NCBI GenBank assembly: GCA_937951485.1
Contig: CALEDJ010000038.1
Coordinates: 70,190-134,189, forward strand
Length of the DNA: 64,000 nt
Direction of reading: 5' to 3'
DNA from: an uncultured bacterium
GTDB lineage: Bacteria > Hydrogenedentota > Hydrogenedentia > Hydrogenedentales > CAILVY01
This document shows, piece by piece, positions 42,336-51,191 of this stretch; position 1 is the stretch's first letter, and each line of letters opens with the position of its first letter. Both the position numbers and the translations under genes were made by a program. The notes under the pieces were generated by a model. That model was given only the letters and a program-made list of their open reading frames with translations. It ran no database searches and was not told the DNA's origin.

Positions 42336-43117
42336 CACTGAAAACTCCTTACCAGGGAACCGACCAGCAGGCTCCAGCCGTCCACCAGCACGAACATGAT
42401 AATCTTGAACGGCAGCGAGACGAAAATGGGCGGCAGCATCATCATGCCCATCGCCATCAGGGTGCTGGCGACGACCATGTCAATGATGAGGAAGGGGATG
42501 TAGATCACAAAGCCGATGATAAATGCGGTGGTGATTTCGCTGAGCACGAAGGCGGGGACGAGCACGTGGGTGGGCACATCGTCGGGGGTATTGGGCCGGC
42601 CCAGCCCGGCGATCTCGAGGAAAAGGCGCAGGTCTTTGGGACGGGTCTGCTTGAACATGAATTCGCGGATGGGCACGAGGGCGGTTTCGAGCGCCTCCAT
42701 CTGGGTCTCGAATTCGCCCCGGATATAAGGCTGGAGCGCTTCATCATTGACGCGCTGATAGGTCGGCATCATGATGAAGAAGGTGAGTAAGAGCGCGAGA
42801 CCGATGAGCACCTGGTTGGGCGGGGTCTGCTGGGTGGCGAGCGCCTGCCGGAGGAATCCGAGCACGACGATAATGCGGGTGAAGGAAGTGGTCATCACCA
42901 GGATGGCGGGCGCGAGCGAGATGACGGTGATGAGAAATACGATGACGAGAGAGGTGGAGATGTTTTCCTGTTCGAGGGCGTCGCGCGCGCCGCGCAGCAG
43001 GTTCAGGCCGAGCGTGTCGGGTTCCTCTTGGGCGGACGCGGCGGCCATGCACAGCGCCAGGATCAGCGCCGAGATCGCCAGGACGCGGCGCGCCCGCGCG
43101 TTACTGGCGGGGTTCAC
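42335..43117 (-). CDS. fliP: Flagellar export gate protein FliP
   Basis: Core membrane protein of the flagellar type III export gate, 260 residues, the usual length. It begins with a cleavable signal ([18 protein letters not shown]). The family segments follow: [58 protein letters not shown], the motif [59 protein letters not shown] and the end [17 protein letters not shown] at 43117 has AGGAGG six bases upstream and overlaps the fliO stop by 17 bases; the longer open frame to 43315 is rejected. fliQ and fliR do not follow it. Confidence 0.95.
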   Translation of the reverse strand: MNPASNARARRVLAISALILALCMAAASAQEEPDTLGLNLLRGARDALEQENISTSLVIVFLITVISLAPAILVMTTSFTRIIVVLGFLRQALATQQTPPNQVLIGLALLLTFFIMMPTYQRVNDEALQPYIRGEFETQMEALETALVPIREFMFKQTRPKDLRLFLEIAGLGRPNTPDDVPTHVLVPAFVLSEITTAFIIGFVIYIPFLIIDMVVASTLMAMGMMMLPPIFVSLPFKIIMFVLVDGWSLLVGSLVRSFQ

Positions 43118-43931
43118 GGGACCCCTCCTGCAGGTAGCGCTGAAGGCGCTGGAGGTCGCCGCGCAACGCGGCCAGATCGTCTTCCTCCTCCGCTGCGGCG
43201 CCTTGCCGGGCGATGGCCTGCAATTGGTCCAGAAAAGTGGCGGGTTGGGCGGCTGTTTGCGAGGCGGCTTCGAAAGTTGCTTCGGGCGCGGCCGCCTCGA
43301 ATTTTTCGGCATCAAAATCCGCCACCAGCGAAACGGCGTTCGGCGTCACCGCGACAATCAGGACCCTCCCGCCGGTCTTGACATAGTGGAGCGTCACCTT
43401 TGGGGCAAGATGCACCCGGCCGAGCACCGCGCCAAGGCGCGGCCCGGCCAACAGCGGCGAATGCCGCCCCATGCGCCGCGCGAGGTAGCCGCCCAGAAGA
43501 ATCAGCCCGCAGACGACACACAGGCCGATAATCATACGCGGGATGAACTGCCACAGGCTGAGGGGTTCCAGCGGCGGCACGGCGGCGTCGGTTTCCGGTG
43601 CAGCGCCTTCCTCATCCCAGATGCGCTGGTGGGCCTTGAAGAAGTCGGGTGTCCCTGCCGGTTCCTTGCCGGGCGGCGGCTCCGGTGGGACCGTCGTGTC
43701 AATCACCGGGGGGGAGGTTTCCTCAAAATGCCTTTCGTGTTCTTCCGTCGCGTTTGTCGCGTCAAGGGCGTCCGCTTCCGTTGATTCCGTTCCGACGGCT
43801 TCCGGGGCGGGCCGCACGGCCTCTTGCGGCGACGCGTCGCCGGCGGCAGCGCCCGATGCATGGGCAAAGGCAACGATTGTTCCCATCAGCATGGCGCACA
43901 AAACTGCATGGCGTGGAGGACGTTTATTCAT
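43101..43931 (-). CDS. fliO: Flagellar biosynthesis protein FliO
   Basis: Export-gate assembly protein of 276 residues. A signal peptide (about 1-26) precedes an acidic, Pro/Glu-rich stretch (about 30-125). The FliO core follows: one membrane helix at about 131-150 ([23 protein letters not shown]), then a beta-rich segment [35 protein letters not shown], which is the diagnostic FliO pattern. The end is a coiled-coil-like acidic tail. It overlaps fliN by eight bases and fliP by 17. Confidence 0.85.
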   Translation of the reverse strand: MNKRPPRHAVLCAMLMGTIVAFAHASGAAAGDASPQEAVRPAPEAVGTESTEADALDATNATEEHERHFEETSPPVIDTTVPPEPPPGKEPAGTPDFFKAHQRIWDEEGAAPETDAAVPPLEPLSLWQFIPRMIIGLCVVCGLILLGGYLARRMGRHSPLLAGPRLGAVLGRVHLAPKVTLHYVKTGGRVLIVAVTPNAVSLVADFDAEKFEAAAPEATFEAASQTAAQPATFLDQLQAIARQGAAAEEEDDLAALRGDLQRLQRYLQEGSREPRQ

Positions 43932-44271
43932 ACTCTTCGGATTCTTTCTCGGTGAACCCGAAAATTTCCGCGATGCGCACGTGCAGGGTATCGGCGATCA
44001 CGACGACTTCGCCTCTGGCGAGAGGAACGCCGTTGACGCAGATTTCCACCATTTCCCCGGCCATTTTGTCCAAAGGAAGCACCGATCCGCGCTTGAGTTC
44101 GAGCACTTCGCGCACCAGCAGCGAGCAGCGGCCCAGTTCCGCCGTCACATCCAGGCGCACCCGGCGCAGGCTGTCAATACCCAAATGAACGCCCGGCCCC
44201 TGCACCTCAACCAGTTCCTGGTCCAAGGCGGGGTCGGGCATGGTTTCGCGTAGTTGGCCCTGTTCGGTCAT
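43924..44271 (-). CDS. fliN: Flagellar motor switch protein FliN
   Basis: C-ring component of 115 residues with one SpoA domain. The motif IDSLRRVRLDVTAELGRCSLLVREVLELKRGSVLPLDKMAGEMVEICVNGVPLARGEVVVIADTLHVRIAEIF is complete. ATG overlaps the fliL stop by four bases. In most bacteria fliM stands between fliL and fliN; it is absent here. This protein is too short to be a FliM-FliN fusion. Confidence 0.93.
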   Translation of the reverse strand: MTEQGQLRETMPDPALDQELVEVQGPGVHLGIDSLRRVRLDVTAELGRCSLLVREVLELKRGSVLPLDKMAGEMVEICVNGVPLARGEVVVIADTLHVRIAEIFGFTEKESEEYE

Positions 44272-44798
44272 AGGTCAATTATGGCGTACTTGGTATACAT
44301 AACGTCAATCACTTCGAAATTGCTGCCGGGAGCGAGTTTCTTCAGCAGCAGGTTGGCTTCCTGTCTTGCCTGGCGCAGGATGTTGTCCTGAACGAAAGGA
44401 TCGTTCAGTTCGGCGCGGGTGCGGTTGCGGTGCAATTTGCTGAGCATGGCGCTGAACCACGATTTTTTTTCTTCGATCAACGCCCGCGCCGTCGGACTTG
44501 AAACGGCCATCGAAACGCGGTACATGAGGAGCGGCGCGGCCACGGCGGGGTCCTCGGTGAGCACGGTGGCCTGGGACTCCTCGAAATCCACCATCACGAC
44601 GCCTGGAGGAATAACCTCGATCTGCTCATTGACAGGGGGGGACACATCCTGGACCAGCAGCGGTCGCAGCACAAAAAGGAAGGTGCTCAAGCCAAGAGCG
44701 GCGGGAATGACGATGACGACCGCTGCAATGAGCAGCGTTCGCGACAACGATCCTCCTCCACCTGCTTGTTGAGGGACGGTTTCTTGCGGATCAGGCAT
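44268..44798 (-). CDS. fliL: Flagellar basal body-associated protein FliL
   Basis: Single-pass membrane protein of 176 residues found around the stator. A membrane helix at about 20-46 (LLIAAVVIVIPAALGLSTFLFVLRPLL) follows a short cytoplasmic end. The periplasmic part has the FliL pattern of a strand (YRVSMAVSS), a helix with basic residues, PFVQDNILRQA and a final strand IDVMYTKYAIID. It stands between motB and fliN, as in many flagellar operons. Confidence 0.82.
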   Translation of the reverse strand: MPDPQETVPQQAGGGGSLSRTLLIAAVVIVIPAALGLSTFLFVLRPLLVQDVSPPVNEQIEVIPPGVVMVDFEESQATVLTEDPAVAAPLLMYRVSMAVSSPTARALIEEKKSWFSAMLSKLHRNRTRAELNDPFVQDNILRQARQEANLLLKKLAPGSNFEVIDVMYTKYAIIDL

Positions 44799-44804
44799 GG
44801 CAGT

Positions 44805-45602
44805 TCACCTCAAGTCGGTTAGTTGCCGGGGAGACACGGGCATCCCCGGCGCTTCAGATTCCTCCAGCGTTTCGGATTCCCCCTGCAGCAGTTCCATCTT
44901 GCGCCTGTCAACCAGACCGCGCACATAGATTTCCACGCGCCGGTTGGCGTTGCGGCCTTCCTCGGTGGCGTTGGTAGCCACGGGCTGACTGGACCCGCAG
45001 GAGATGATCTCGAATTGTTCCATCGGGATTTCGCCGACGCGCATCAACTGGCGGGCCACGGCGTCCGCGCGCGCGTAACTGAGATCGTAGTTGTCTCGAA
45101 AGCGCACTGTATCGCGGAGGGGTTGCGAATCCGAATGCCCGCGCACCTCGATGAATGTGTCCGGCAATTCGGCGAGAATCTGGGCCACATCGCGCAGGAC
45201 AGGGAGCGCCTCGGCGCGGAGCGTGGCGCTGCCGATGTCGAACAGAATGGCGCTGGGCAAATTGATTTTCAACCCGCCTTGGGCATCCATTTCGATTTTG
45301 ACCTGGCGCTCCTTGCCCTGGATCAGCAATTGGCGCTGGAGCCTGCGCGCCGCCTGCTCCATTTCCTCTTTCCGCTGGCGCATGGTGCGCGGATAGGTCG
45401 CGACGACGCTGCTGTGCGCGGGCAGCACGCCGAGCGCGCCCTGAAGGGAAAGCAGCGCCTCCTTGAAAGCCTCTTCGCTGATCGTCGAGAAGGACAGGAG
45501 CAGCACGAAGAAGCACAGGAGCAGGCTCATCATGTCGCCATAAGTAACGACCCACGACGGCGCGCCTTCGGCTTCGGGTTTTTTCTGTCTTGCGCGGGGC
45601 AT
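44805..45602 (-). CDS. motB: Flagellar stator protein MotB
   Basis: Stator subunit of 265 residues that anchors MotA to peptidoglycan. The N-terminal helix WVVTYGDMMSLLLCFFVLLLSFS carries the ion-binding Asp of the plug region (GDMMSLLL, D23). The C-terminal OmpA-like domain (about 105-235) has LFDIGSATLRAEALPVLRDVAQIL, EVRGHSDSQPL and NRRVEIYVR. Its start lies one base after the motA stop. The acid-Leu/Ser pattern does not by itself decide between proton and sodium use. Confidence 0.93.
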   Translation of the reverse strand: MPRARQKKPEAEGAPSWVVTYGDMMSLLLCFFVLLLSFSTISEEAFKEALLSLQGALGVLPAHSSVVATYPRTMRQRKEEMEQAARRLQRQLLIQGKERQVKIEMDAQGGLKINLPSAILFDIGSATLRAEALPVLRDVAQILAELPDTFIEVRGHSDSQPLRDTVRFRDNYDLSYARADAVARQLMRVGEIPMEQFEIISCGSSQPVATNATEEGRNANRRVEIYVRGLVDRRKMELLQGESETLEESEAPGMPVSPRQLTDLR

Positions 45603-45603
45603 T

Positions 45604-46374
45604 TCAGCGTCTCGTCCCGATGCGTTCGCGAATGTGAGGCGAAACGAACGCCTTCAGTTTCTGCTCCACCACCCGGGGATTGTCGCCGGACTGGATGGAC
45701 AGAATGCCTTCGATGATGATCTCTTTTTGCAGCAGTTCCAGCGCGGTACGCACTTTCAGTTTGCCCGCCGTGGGCAGGAAAATCACGTTCGCCATCAAGG
45801 CGCCGTAAAGCGTGGTCAGAATGGCCACCGCCATGCCCGCGCCGATGGTGGAAGGGTCTTCCATGGTGGCCAGCATCTGCACCAGGCCGATCAGGGTGCC
45901 GATCATTCCGAAGGCCGGCGCGTAGAGCGCCATGCCGCCGAGGATGGACTGTCCCATCGCATGGCGGTCCTCCATGAACGCGATCTCGGTGGTGAGGATG
46001 TCCTTGATCAGTTCCGGGGCGGTGCCGTCAATGGCGAGTTGAATGCTGCGCTGCAGAAACTCGTCCCCCGCATTGGCGGCGTGACTTTCCAGCGCGAGAA
46101 TGCCTTCGCGGCGCGCCACGGTGGCGAAATCAACCAGTTTCTCGATGAGTCGCTCCGGGGTGGCCGCCTTCTGGATGAACGAGTTCTTGGCGGTGTTGAA
46201 CACGCTGAGCACTTCGCTCAGGGGGAAGTTGATGAGGGTGGCGGCGATGGTACCGCCGACAACGAGCACCAGCGAGGGCGGATTGATGAAGATCGCAATA
46301 TTGCCGCCCATGACGATGGTGATGGCGACCAGGAAGATGCCGGAGACAAAACCGATGATTGTTGCGATGTCCAT
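45604..46374 (-). CDS. motA: Flagellar stator protein MotA
   Basis: Stator subunit of 256 residues forming the ion channel with MotB. The start MDIATIIGFVSGIFLVAITIVMGG is typical. Four membrane helices are present, with a cytoplasmic loop carrying basic and acidic residues (ARREGILALESHAANAGDEFLQRSIQLAIDGT) and the conserved GMIGTLIGLVQML and MANVIFLPTAGKL segments in the last two helices. ATG at 46374 is chosen by similarity to the family start; a weak GGGG is upstream. A candidate promoter lies at 46438-46467. Confidence 0.94.
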   Translation of the reverse strand: MDIATIIGFVSGIFLVAITIVMGGNIAIFINPPSLVLVVGGTIAATLINFPLSEVLSVFNTAKNSFIQKAATPERLIEKLVDFATVARREGILALESHAANAGDEFLQRSIQLAIDGTAPELIKDILTTEIAFMEDRHAMGQSILGGMALYAPAFGMIGTLIGLVQMLATMEDPSTIGAGMAVAILTTLYGALMANVIFLPTAGKLKVRTALELLQKEIIIEGILSIQSGDNPRVVEQKLKAFVSPHIRERIGTRR

Positions 46375-46687
46375 ACACTGCACCCCATAACTGTCGGCGT
46401 CCGCCCCTTCCGGTGGCGGGCACCGTTGCATGCGGCTATTCTAACACCCGTTCTTCCGCGCCGTCCATGACGACGGATGCCATGCGCGATTTGCGGTGGA
46501 CCACGATCCGGCGGATTCCGCGCAGCCGCCGGACGCAACGCACGGCCTGCGGGACGCGGCCCGAAGGCCGCGCCCCGCGAGGACGCGACGGCATCTGTTT
46601 TGCCGCGCAATTCCGGCGACGCTTTCGGGCGCGGCGCTCAATCGGCGCGCCGCGCGCCGCCCCGCCGGCGTGCGCCGTCATGCTGGA
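46375..46687. other. 313-bp gap between flgE and motA
   Basis: An 81-codon open frame (46436-46681, minus strand) begins six bases after the flgE stop. Its product is very Arg- and Ala-rich and unlike the small FlbD protein often coded here, so I do not call it a gene. The right part of the gap is extremely GC-rich with GCGC runs. The left part holds the promoter-like site at 46438-46467. Confidence 0.4.
46438..46467 (-). promoter_or_regulatory. Candidate sigma-70 promoter before motA
   Basis: On the minus strand TGGACG (46467-46462, four of six matches to the -35 consensus) and TAGAAT (46443-46438, five of six to the -10) are 18 bases apart. Transcription would start about 57 bases before motA. 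It suggests separate expression of motA and the genes after it. Confidence 0.35.
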
Positions 46688-47959
46688 TTATCGGACAAGG
46701 TTGACGGTTTCCTGAAGGATGGTGTCCGCCGCGGTGATCGTGCGGGCGTTGGCCTGGAAACCGCGCTGGGTGATAATCAGGTTGCTGAATTCGCGGCCGA
46801 GGTCCACGTTGGAATTCTCGAGCACGCCGCCGGAGACCGAGCCGCGCCCGCCGGTTTCCGGCGGGCCGATCTGGGCGGTACCCGACGCGGGCGTCTCCAA
46901 GAACATGTTGTTGCCGGCCCGGCTCAGCCCGCCCACATTCGAGAAGGTCGCCAACGCCACCTGGGCGATCACACGGGTCAGGCCGTTGCTGAACACGCCG
47001 TTGACCTGGCCGCCGCCGCCAATATTGAAACTCTCCAGAATACCGCGCGGAAAGCCGTCCTGATTCCGCAGCGTGATGTCGCTGGCGACGTCGGCCCCGC
47101 TCGCCAACTGCGTCACGGCGGAGAAATCCACGATGAAATCCAAATCGTCAGGCAGCGAACCGGTGGCGTTCATCAGCGCGCCGGCGATGCTGATGTTTCC
47201 CGTTGTGCCGGCGGGCAGGGTGCCGTTGGTCTGGAAGTCCAGATCACCGCTGCCCACCACCGTCACGCCGAGGGTCGGCGAGTTGTAGGTGGCTTCCCAA
47301 GACCAGCGGTTTTCCGGGACGGCCTGCTTGGTGTAGGTGATGGTCACCTGCTGCGCTGTGCCCAGGGAGTCATAGACAATGAAACTGCGCTGCACGCTGG
47401 TCGGCGGGACGCTGGGCGCATCGGCGTTCAGGTTGCCGATCATCGTGGCGAGGGTCGTGGCGCGGACAATGCCGATGCCGCTCAGCGGAATCGCAATGTC
47501 CTGCGGCGGGGTGTTGGTATTGATCACCCCCTGCGTATCGGCAAGATACCCCTGCACGCGCATGCCTGTGGCCGGCTCGATCAGCAGGCCGTTGGCGTTG
47601 AGCGAGAAGGAACCGTCGCGGGTGAAGCCCAGCCGCGAGCCGTCTGAAAGCACAAAGAAGCCGCTGCCCTGGATGGCAAGGTCGGAGGACAGGCCCGTTG
47701 TGAGCAGCGATCCCTGCTGAAAGTCCACGTCAATGCTGGCAATTTTCACGCCCAGCCCGATCTGCTGCGGGTTGGTGCCGCCGAAGGCGCCCAGCGGCGC
47801 GGAGCCGCCTTGGAGCGTCTGCGAGAACAAGTCCTGAAACAACACCCGCGAACTCCGATACCCGATGGTGTTCACGTTGGCGATGTTGGCGGCGACCACA
47901 TCCAGGCGCCGCTGATGCGCCTGCAATCCGGTCACGCCTGTGTAAAGCGCCATACTCAT
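46688..47959 (-). CDS. flgE: Flagellar hook protein FlgE
   Basis: Hook subunit of 423 residues. The N-terminal rod motif MALYTGVTGLQAHQRRLDVVAANIANVNTIGYRSSRVLFQDLFSQTL is clear. It is followed by FQQGSLLTTGLSSDLAIQGSGFFVL and FTRDGSFSLNANGLLI, and the C-terminal motif SGGVLENSNVDLGREFSNLIITQRGFQANARTITAADTILQETVNL. The middle domain has strands typical of FlgE. ATG at 47959 has AAAGGAG eight bases upstream. Export is by the flagellar type III system, without a cleaved signal. Confidence 0.95.
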   Translation of the reverse strand: MSMALYTGVTGLQAHQRRLDVVAANIANVNTIGYRSSRVLFQDLFSQTLQGGSAPLGAFGGTNPQQIGLGVKIASIDVDFQQGSLLTTGLSSDLAIQGSGFFVLSDGSRLGFTRDGSFSLNANGLLIEPATGMRVQGYLADTQGVINTNTPPQDIAIPLSGIGIVRATTLATMIGNLNADAPSVPPTSVQRSFIVYDSLGTAQQVTITYTKQAVPENRWSWEATYNSPTLGVTVVGSGDLDFQTNGTLPAGTTGNISIAGALMNATGSLPDDLDFIVDFSAVTQLASGADVASDITLRNQDGFPRGILESFNIGGGGQVNGVFSNGLTRVIAQVALATFSNVGGLSRAGNNMFLETPASGTAQIGPPETGGRGSVSGGVLENSNVDLGREFSNLIITQRGFQANARTITAADTILQETVNLVR

Positions 47960-47972
47960 GGGAAGGTCTCCT

Positions 47973-48449
47973 TTACATGTTGAGCCGCATCAGTCGGTCA
48001 GCGGCCTGCGGGCCTCCCCAGGCGGGGTCCGGCCCTGATGACATGGTTGTGGTCGGCGCTTCCGGACCGTCCGAAAGCACCACCGCGCTGTCTATGTTGG
48101 TGAAGACGGTTCCCGCCGCTTCGTCAGCGGCCATGACCGTGATCACCGTCCGATTGGGGATATTCACGACGAGGGCTGTGCGGTCAATCAGCAACAGCGA
48201 TTCGCGGCAGCCTTTCGCCGCGGCGAGGTCCACCGCTTCGCGGATGCGCGCCAGGTCTTCACCGCTCAACGCGATGCCGCGCCGCTCGATGCGCTGGATG
48301 GCATGCGCCGAGAAACGGATGTCTCCGCTGCGCCGCATGGCGGCGGACAGCACCGACGCGAAGGCTGCGCCGGACGAAGCGGTCGCGGCGCGCCGCGCCG
48401 GGGTTTCCGGCGGCGATGTGCCGGTGGTCGGTTGGATTTCCCGGATCAT
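47973..48449 (-). CDS. TIGR02530-type flagellar operon protein
   Basis: Small conserved flagellar protein of 158 residues of unknown exact role. The core at about 44-116 reads IRFSAHAIQRIERRGIALSGEDLARIREAVDLAAAKGCRESLLLIDRTALVVNIPNRTVITVM, which is the family signature. The family sits between flgD and flgE in Firmicutes, spirochaetes and many other phyla, exactly as here. The overlap with flgD is four bases. Confidence 0.88.
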   Translation of the reverse strand: MIREIQPTTGTSPPETPARRAATASSGAAFASVLSAAMRRSGDIRFSAHAIQRIERRGIALSGEDLARIREAVDLAAAKGCRESLLLIDRTALVVNIPNRTVITVMAADEAAGTVFTNIDSAVVLSDGPEAPTTTMSSGPDPAWGGPQAADRLMRLNM

Positions 48450-49078
48450 CGCACGCCCTCCGCCTCCGCTTCCGGCGGGACTTCCGCCTCCGCGGGGGCC
48501 TCGGCGAAAATCGCCAGGACGCCGGTCATGGGCATGATCCGGCCGTCCACCCGGAGCAGGACGATGCTGCCATCCAGGGTCACGGCATCCACCAGCCCAG
48601 CGGCAAATCCACCTTCTCTGGTGATGCCCTCGACGTGTTTGCCGAGCAGCCCCTGCGCAGCGATGAAATTCGCCTGGTCAATGTTTCCCGCCAGCAGTTC
48701 CATCTGCGCCCTGAACTCCGTATTCAGGTTTGTCATCTGTTCCAGGGCGGCGAATTGGGCCAGTTGCGTCACCATTTGCGCATTGTCCATCGGACTCGTC
48801 GGATCCTGGTTCTGCATCTGAACCACCAGCAACTGCAGGAAGGCGTCCCGGTCCAGTTCCTTTTTCACGGTTCGGACGCCCTGCGCGGAAACGATGGCCG
48901 CCTTTGCGGCGCCCGCCGCCACAGCGCTTGCGTCCGATTTGGCCGCCGCGCCCCGGAGCAGGCCCGCCAACTTCGCGCGCAGATTCGCGGTCACGGCATC
49001 CACCGCCGCTTTGCGCTGCGCCGCCGTAGGCGTCAGCGTTCCTGCTCCGTTCGCCCGAAAGGTCACCAAGGCATTCAT
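48446..49078 (-). CDS. flgD: Hook capping scaffold protein FlgD
   Basis: Scaffold for hook assembly, 210 residues from the chosen start. The diagnostic N-terminal region is LDRDAFLQLLVVQMQNQDPTSPMDNAQMVTQLAQFAALEQMTNLN. It is preceded by an Ala-rich stretch of about 75 residues. The C-terminal part is short, with a beta segment VEGITREGGFAAGLVDAVTLDGSIVLLRVDGRIMPM, and lacks the full FLG/tudor domain. ATG at 49078 has AAGGAG 11 bases upstream. A GTG at 49126 would overlap the fliK stop as GTGA and is a real alternative. Confidence 0.88.
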   Translation of the reverse strand: MNALVTFRANGAGTLTPTAAQRKAAVDAVTANLRAKLAGLLRGAAAKSDASAVAAGAAKAAIVSAQGVRTVKKELDRDAFLQLLVVQMQNQDPTSPMDNAQMVTQLAQFAALEQMTNLNTEFRAQMELLAGNIDQANFIAAQGLLGKHVEGITREGGFAAGLVDAVTLDGSIVLLRVDGRIMPMTGVLAIFAEAPAEAEVPPEAEAEGVR

Positions 49079-49122
49079 GATGTTCTTCGCTCCTTCTGCG
49101 CGGATCGGCGATCCGCGCCGGT

Positions 49123-50715
49123 TCACACAAATACGTTGAGTACTCCGTGATGCGGCCGGCCGCGCCCGCCCGCGTGCCCCGCCGCCGCTTCCGGCGCGCC
49201 GTCATACGGCGCGCGGCCGGGAGACGCCCAGCGAATGTGCTGCGGAACCGCCTCCTGGGGATGACGGCCGCCCTGGCCCGCGTTCTGGCTCATGCCCGCC
49301 GCAATGTCCACCCGCGTCACTTCGATGCCCTCGCGGGCAAGGCTCTGACGGAGGTCGTGGACTTGCGCCTGGATGCTTTCGCGCACCGACGGATTCGCCG
49401 AAACAATGCGCACCAGCATCTCCTCACCCTGCGCGCGCACCTCCACGCGCATTTCTCCCAACGACTCCGGCACAAGCCGCACGGTCAGGCTGCGGTCGCC
49501 GCCTCTTGATGCCAGGTAGCGGACGCTTCTGACCGCCGCCGCGCCGATGGATTCCATTCCAACGGGCGCTTGTGGCGGCGCCGGACTTTCCGCCAAGGTC
49601 GGCGGTGCGCCGCGCGCCGTGGGTGTCACCCACGATGCGACGGGCGCCGAAGCGCCGGCACGCGTCGCTTCCGACGCGCCTTCGGCGCGCAACGGGAAAG
49701 CGTCTTTGACGCCGGGGAGACGGTCATCCTGAATTGAAAGCCGATCCTCATGAACAGGCAAAGGCGCTTTCCGCGAGACAATCACAGTGTCTGCGTCCTG
49801 GATGCGGGTCGCCGCCTCGGGCGCATCCGCGACCTGGCGCATCACCGCAACGATGCGCAGCGGCGGCGATGGCGCCATGCGCGATGCGACGGCGTCGGGG
49901 GGCTGGAGTTGTGCATCCATGCCGCGCGGCGCGGCATGGTCGGCATGGTTTTTCAGGGGATCAGCGGCCTCCGGGGGCGTGCCGGACGGCGACAGATCGG
50001 CGGCTTGCGTCAGCGGAACCGCATCGGGGACCACCGGAGCGGGCGTTGAGAAAGCCTCCGATGTCCCCATTGACGCCTGCGGAAGCGAAGGGGCGAGTGG
50101 AACGCCAATGTCCAATGCGTCCGACGCACCGGCACCAGTGGGCGCTGCACCTGGCATATTGGCATTCAACTCCAAAGCCGCGAAACCATAACCCCCGCCC
50201 GATTGACTGGAAGCGTTCATGCCCATGAATGAAAGCGCCGCAAGAAGCGAATCGTTTTCTTTCACGGGGGCATTCATCGCATCCGGTGACCGGGCGGCCG
50301 CCGTGCCGATCACTGCGGCCAACCACGCACCGGCATCCGATGTGTCCGCTACGGAGCCGTGGCCCATAATCATGGCGGATGCTGCCGCCGCAGCCCAATG
50401 GGCCGCATCGCCTGTGTTCATCTCCGACAGCGTTGCATCATCGGCGGGCGTCTCCGACGGTGTCTTATCGTCTGCATCGGTTTCCTGAGCGCTTCCCGGG
50501 TTGGGCGCCGGCGCGTTCGTTGCCGATGTTTCCAATACCGTAACCGCCGAAGAAAACCCAAATGCCGGCATTGCGTCCCGCATCGCGGCGAAGACCGCCG
50601 CGAAATTCAGGCCATCCGCCGGCGCAGACACTGCCGGAGACGCATGCGCCGGGAATGTTGCCGGTGTCGGCGCTTCCTGGGGAAACAACGGCACGATTTC
50701 CATGTTCATATTCAT
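49123..50715 (-). CDS. fliK: Flagellar hook-length control protein FliK
   Basis: Molecular ruler and export-specificity switch of 530 residues. As usual for the family, most of the chain is low-complexity (Ala, Pro, Thr, Ser and Asp). Only the C-terminal domain (about 410-490) is conserved: SLTVRLVPESLGEMRVEVRAQGEEMLVRIVSANPSVRESIQAQVHDLRQSLAREGIEVTRVDI. The ATG at 50715 has a strong AAAGGAGG with five bases spacing; another ATG directly precedes it and a third follows two codons later. It overlaps flgD only if the GTG start of flgD is used. Confidence 0.87.
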   Translation of the reverse strand: MNMNMEIVPLFPQEAPTPATFPAHASPAVSAPADGLNFAAVFAAMRDAMPAFGFSSAVTVLETSATNAPAPNPGSAQETDADDKTPSETPADDATLSEMNTGDAAHWAAAAASAMIMGHGSVADTSDAGAWLAAVIGTAAARSPDAMNAPVKENDSLLAALSFMGMNASSQSGGGYGFAALELNANMPGAAPTGAGASDALDIGVPLAPSLPQASMGTSEAFSTPAPVVPDAVPLTQAADLSPSGTPPEAADPLKNHADHAAPRGMDAQLQPPDAVASRMAPSPPLRIVAVMRQVADAPEAATRIQDADTVIVSRKAPLPVHEDRLSIQDDRLPGVKDAFPLRAEGASEATRAGASAPVASWVTPTARGAPPTLAESPAPPQAPVGMESIGAAAVRSVRYLASRGGDRSLTVRLVPESLGEMRVEVRAQGEEMLVRIVSANPSVRESIQAQVHDLRQSLAREGIEVTRVDIAAGMSQNAGQGGRHPQEAVPQHIRWASPGRAPYDGAPEAAAGHAGGRGRPHHGVLNVFV

Positions 50716-50829
50716 CATCACCTCCTTTCCATGGGAATGTTCGCGGCGCGCGTTGCGCGCCGCTTGATTCATCCGCAGACAGCGGGAATCGTTAAAGATA
50801 CATCATGCAGGGTCGCAGTTCTGAGAAAT

Positions 50830-50883
50830 TCGGACTGGTCGGACGAGTCGGACAACTCGGACGAGTCGGACAAGTCGGACAGG
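50830..50883. repeat. 9-bp minisatellite, six TCGGACNNN units
   Basis: Six units follow one another: TCGGACTGG, TCGGACGAG, TCGGACAAC, TCGGACGAG, TCGGACAAG and TCGGACAGG. The first six bases are invariant and the last three vary, the same architecture as the AAGGACNNN array at 14501-14545. Confidence 0.88.
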
Positions 50884-50980
50884 CGCAGCGCGAGCCGAGG
50901 CTTGCGCAGTTCCGGAATACAGGCTTCAGCCTGCAAGTTTTTTGGAGACCTTCGGGCAGGCTTGTGGCCACAACGGCAAA

Positions 50981-51182
50981 GCGCAAGCATGGCTTGCGCA
51001 CTCCAAAGGGAGTGGCGCGGTTCGGCCTTCGCAACATGCTGCGGCGGACACGCAGGCGACCAGCCACAACGACATATCCAGAAAGAAACACGTGGTTCTC
51101 TGGACTGCGATGGCAAACCACCGCCGTCCAAAGAAGCATTCCGCACCCCGCATTCCGCATTCAACGGCGCAACGCGCCGTTG
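50981..51182. repeat. GCGCAAGC palindrome, ATTCCGC string and CAACGGCGC hairpin
   Basis: GCGCAAGC-ATG-GCTTGCGC (50981-50999) is a perfect 8-bp stem and recurs in diverged form at 41754-41773. GCATTCCGCACCCCGCATTC (from 51136) matches the string at 10751-10783. CAACGGCGC-AAC-GCGCCGTTG (51162-51182) is a perfect 9-bp stem ending ten bases after the motE-like stop, without a T-rich tail. Confidence 0.7.
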
Positions 51183-51191
51183 CGCCGTTGC

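Larger units (their letters stand above)
50716..51191. other. 476-bp repeat-filled gap inside the flagellar cluster
   Basis: No gene is supported; the open frames read through repeats. From left to right it holds the TCGGACNNN minisatellite (50830-50883), a CAGGCT-TC-AGCCTG hairpin near 50921-50935, the GCGCAAGC palindrome (50981-50999), an ATTCCGC string (51136-51162) and a 9-bp stem with loop AAC (51162-51182). It separates the fliJ/motE-like block from fliK. Confidence 0.65.

Noticed and set aside
46436-46681. Possible flbD or other small gene between flgE and motA
   Set aside because: The product is Arg/Ala-rich and lacks any FlbD pattern; the DNA is extremely GC-rich with GCGC runs.
50830-50883. 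CRISPR-like array
   Set aside because: The 9-bp units have no spacers of the right length, so it is a minisatellite.
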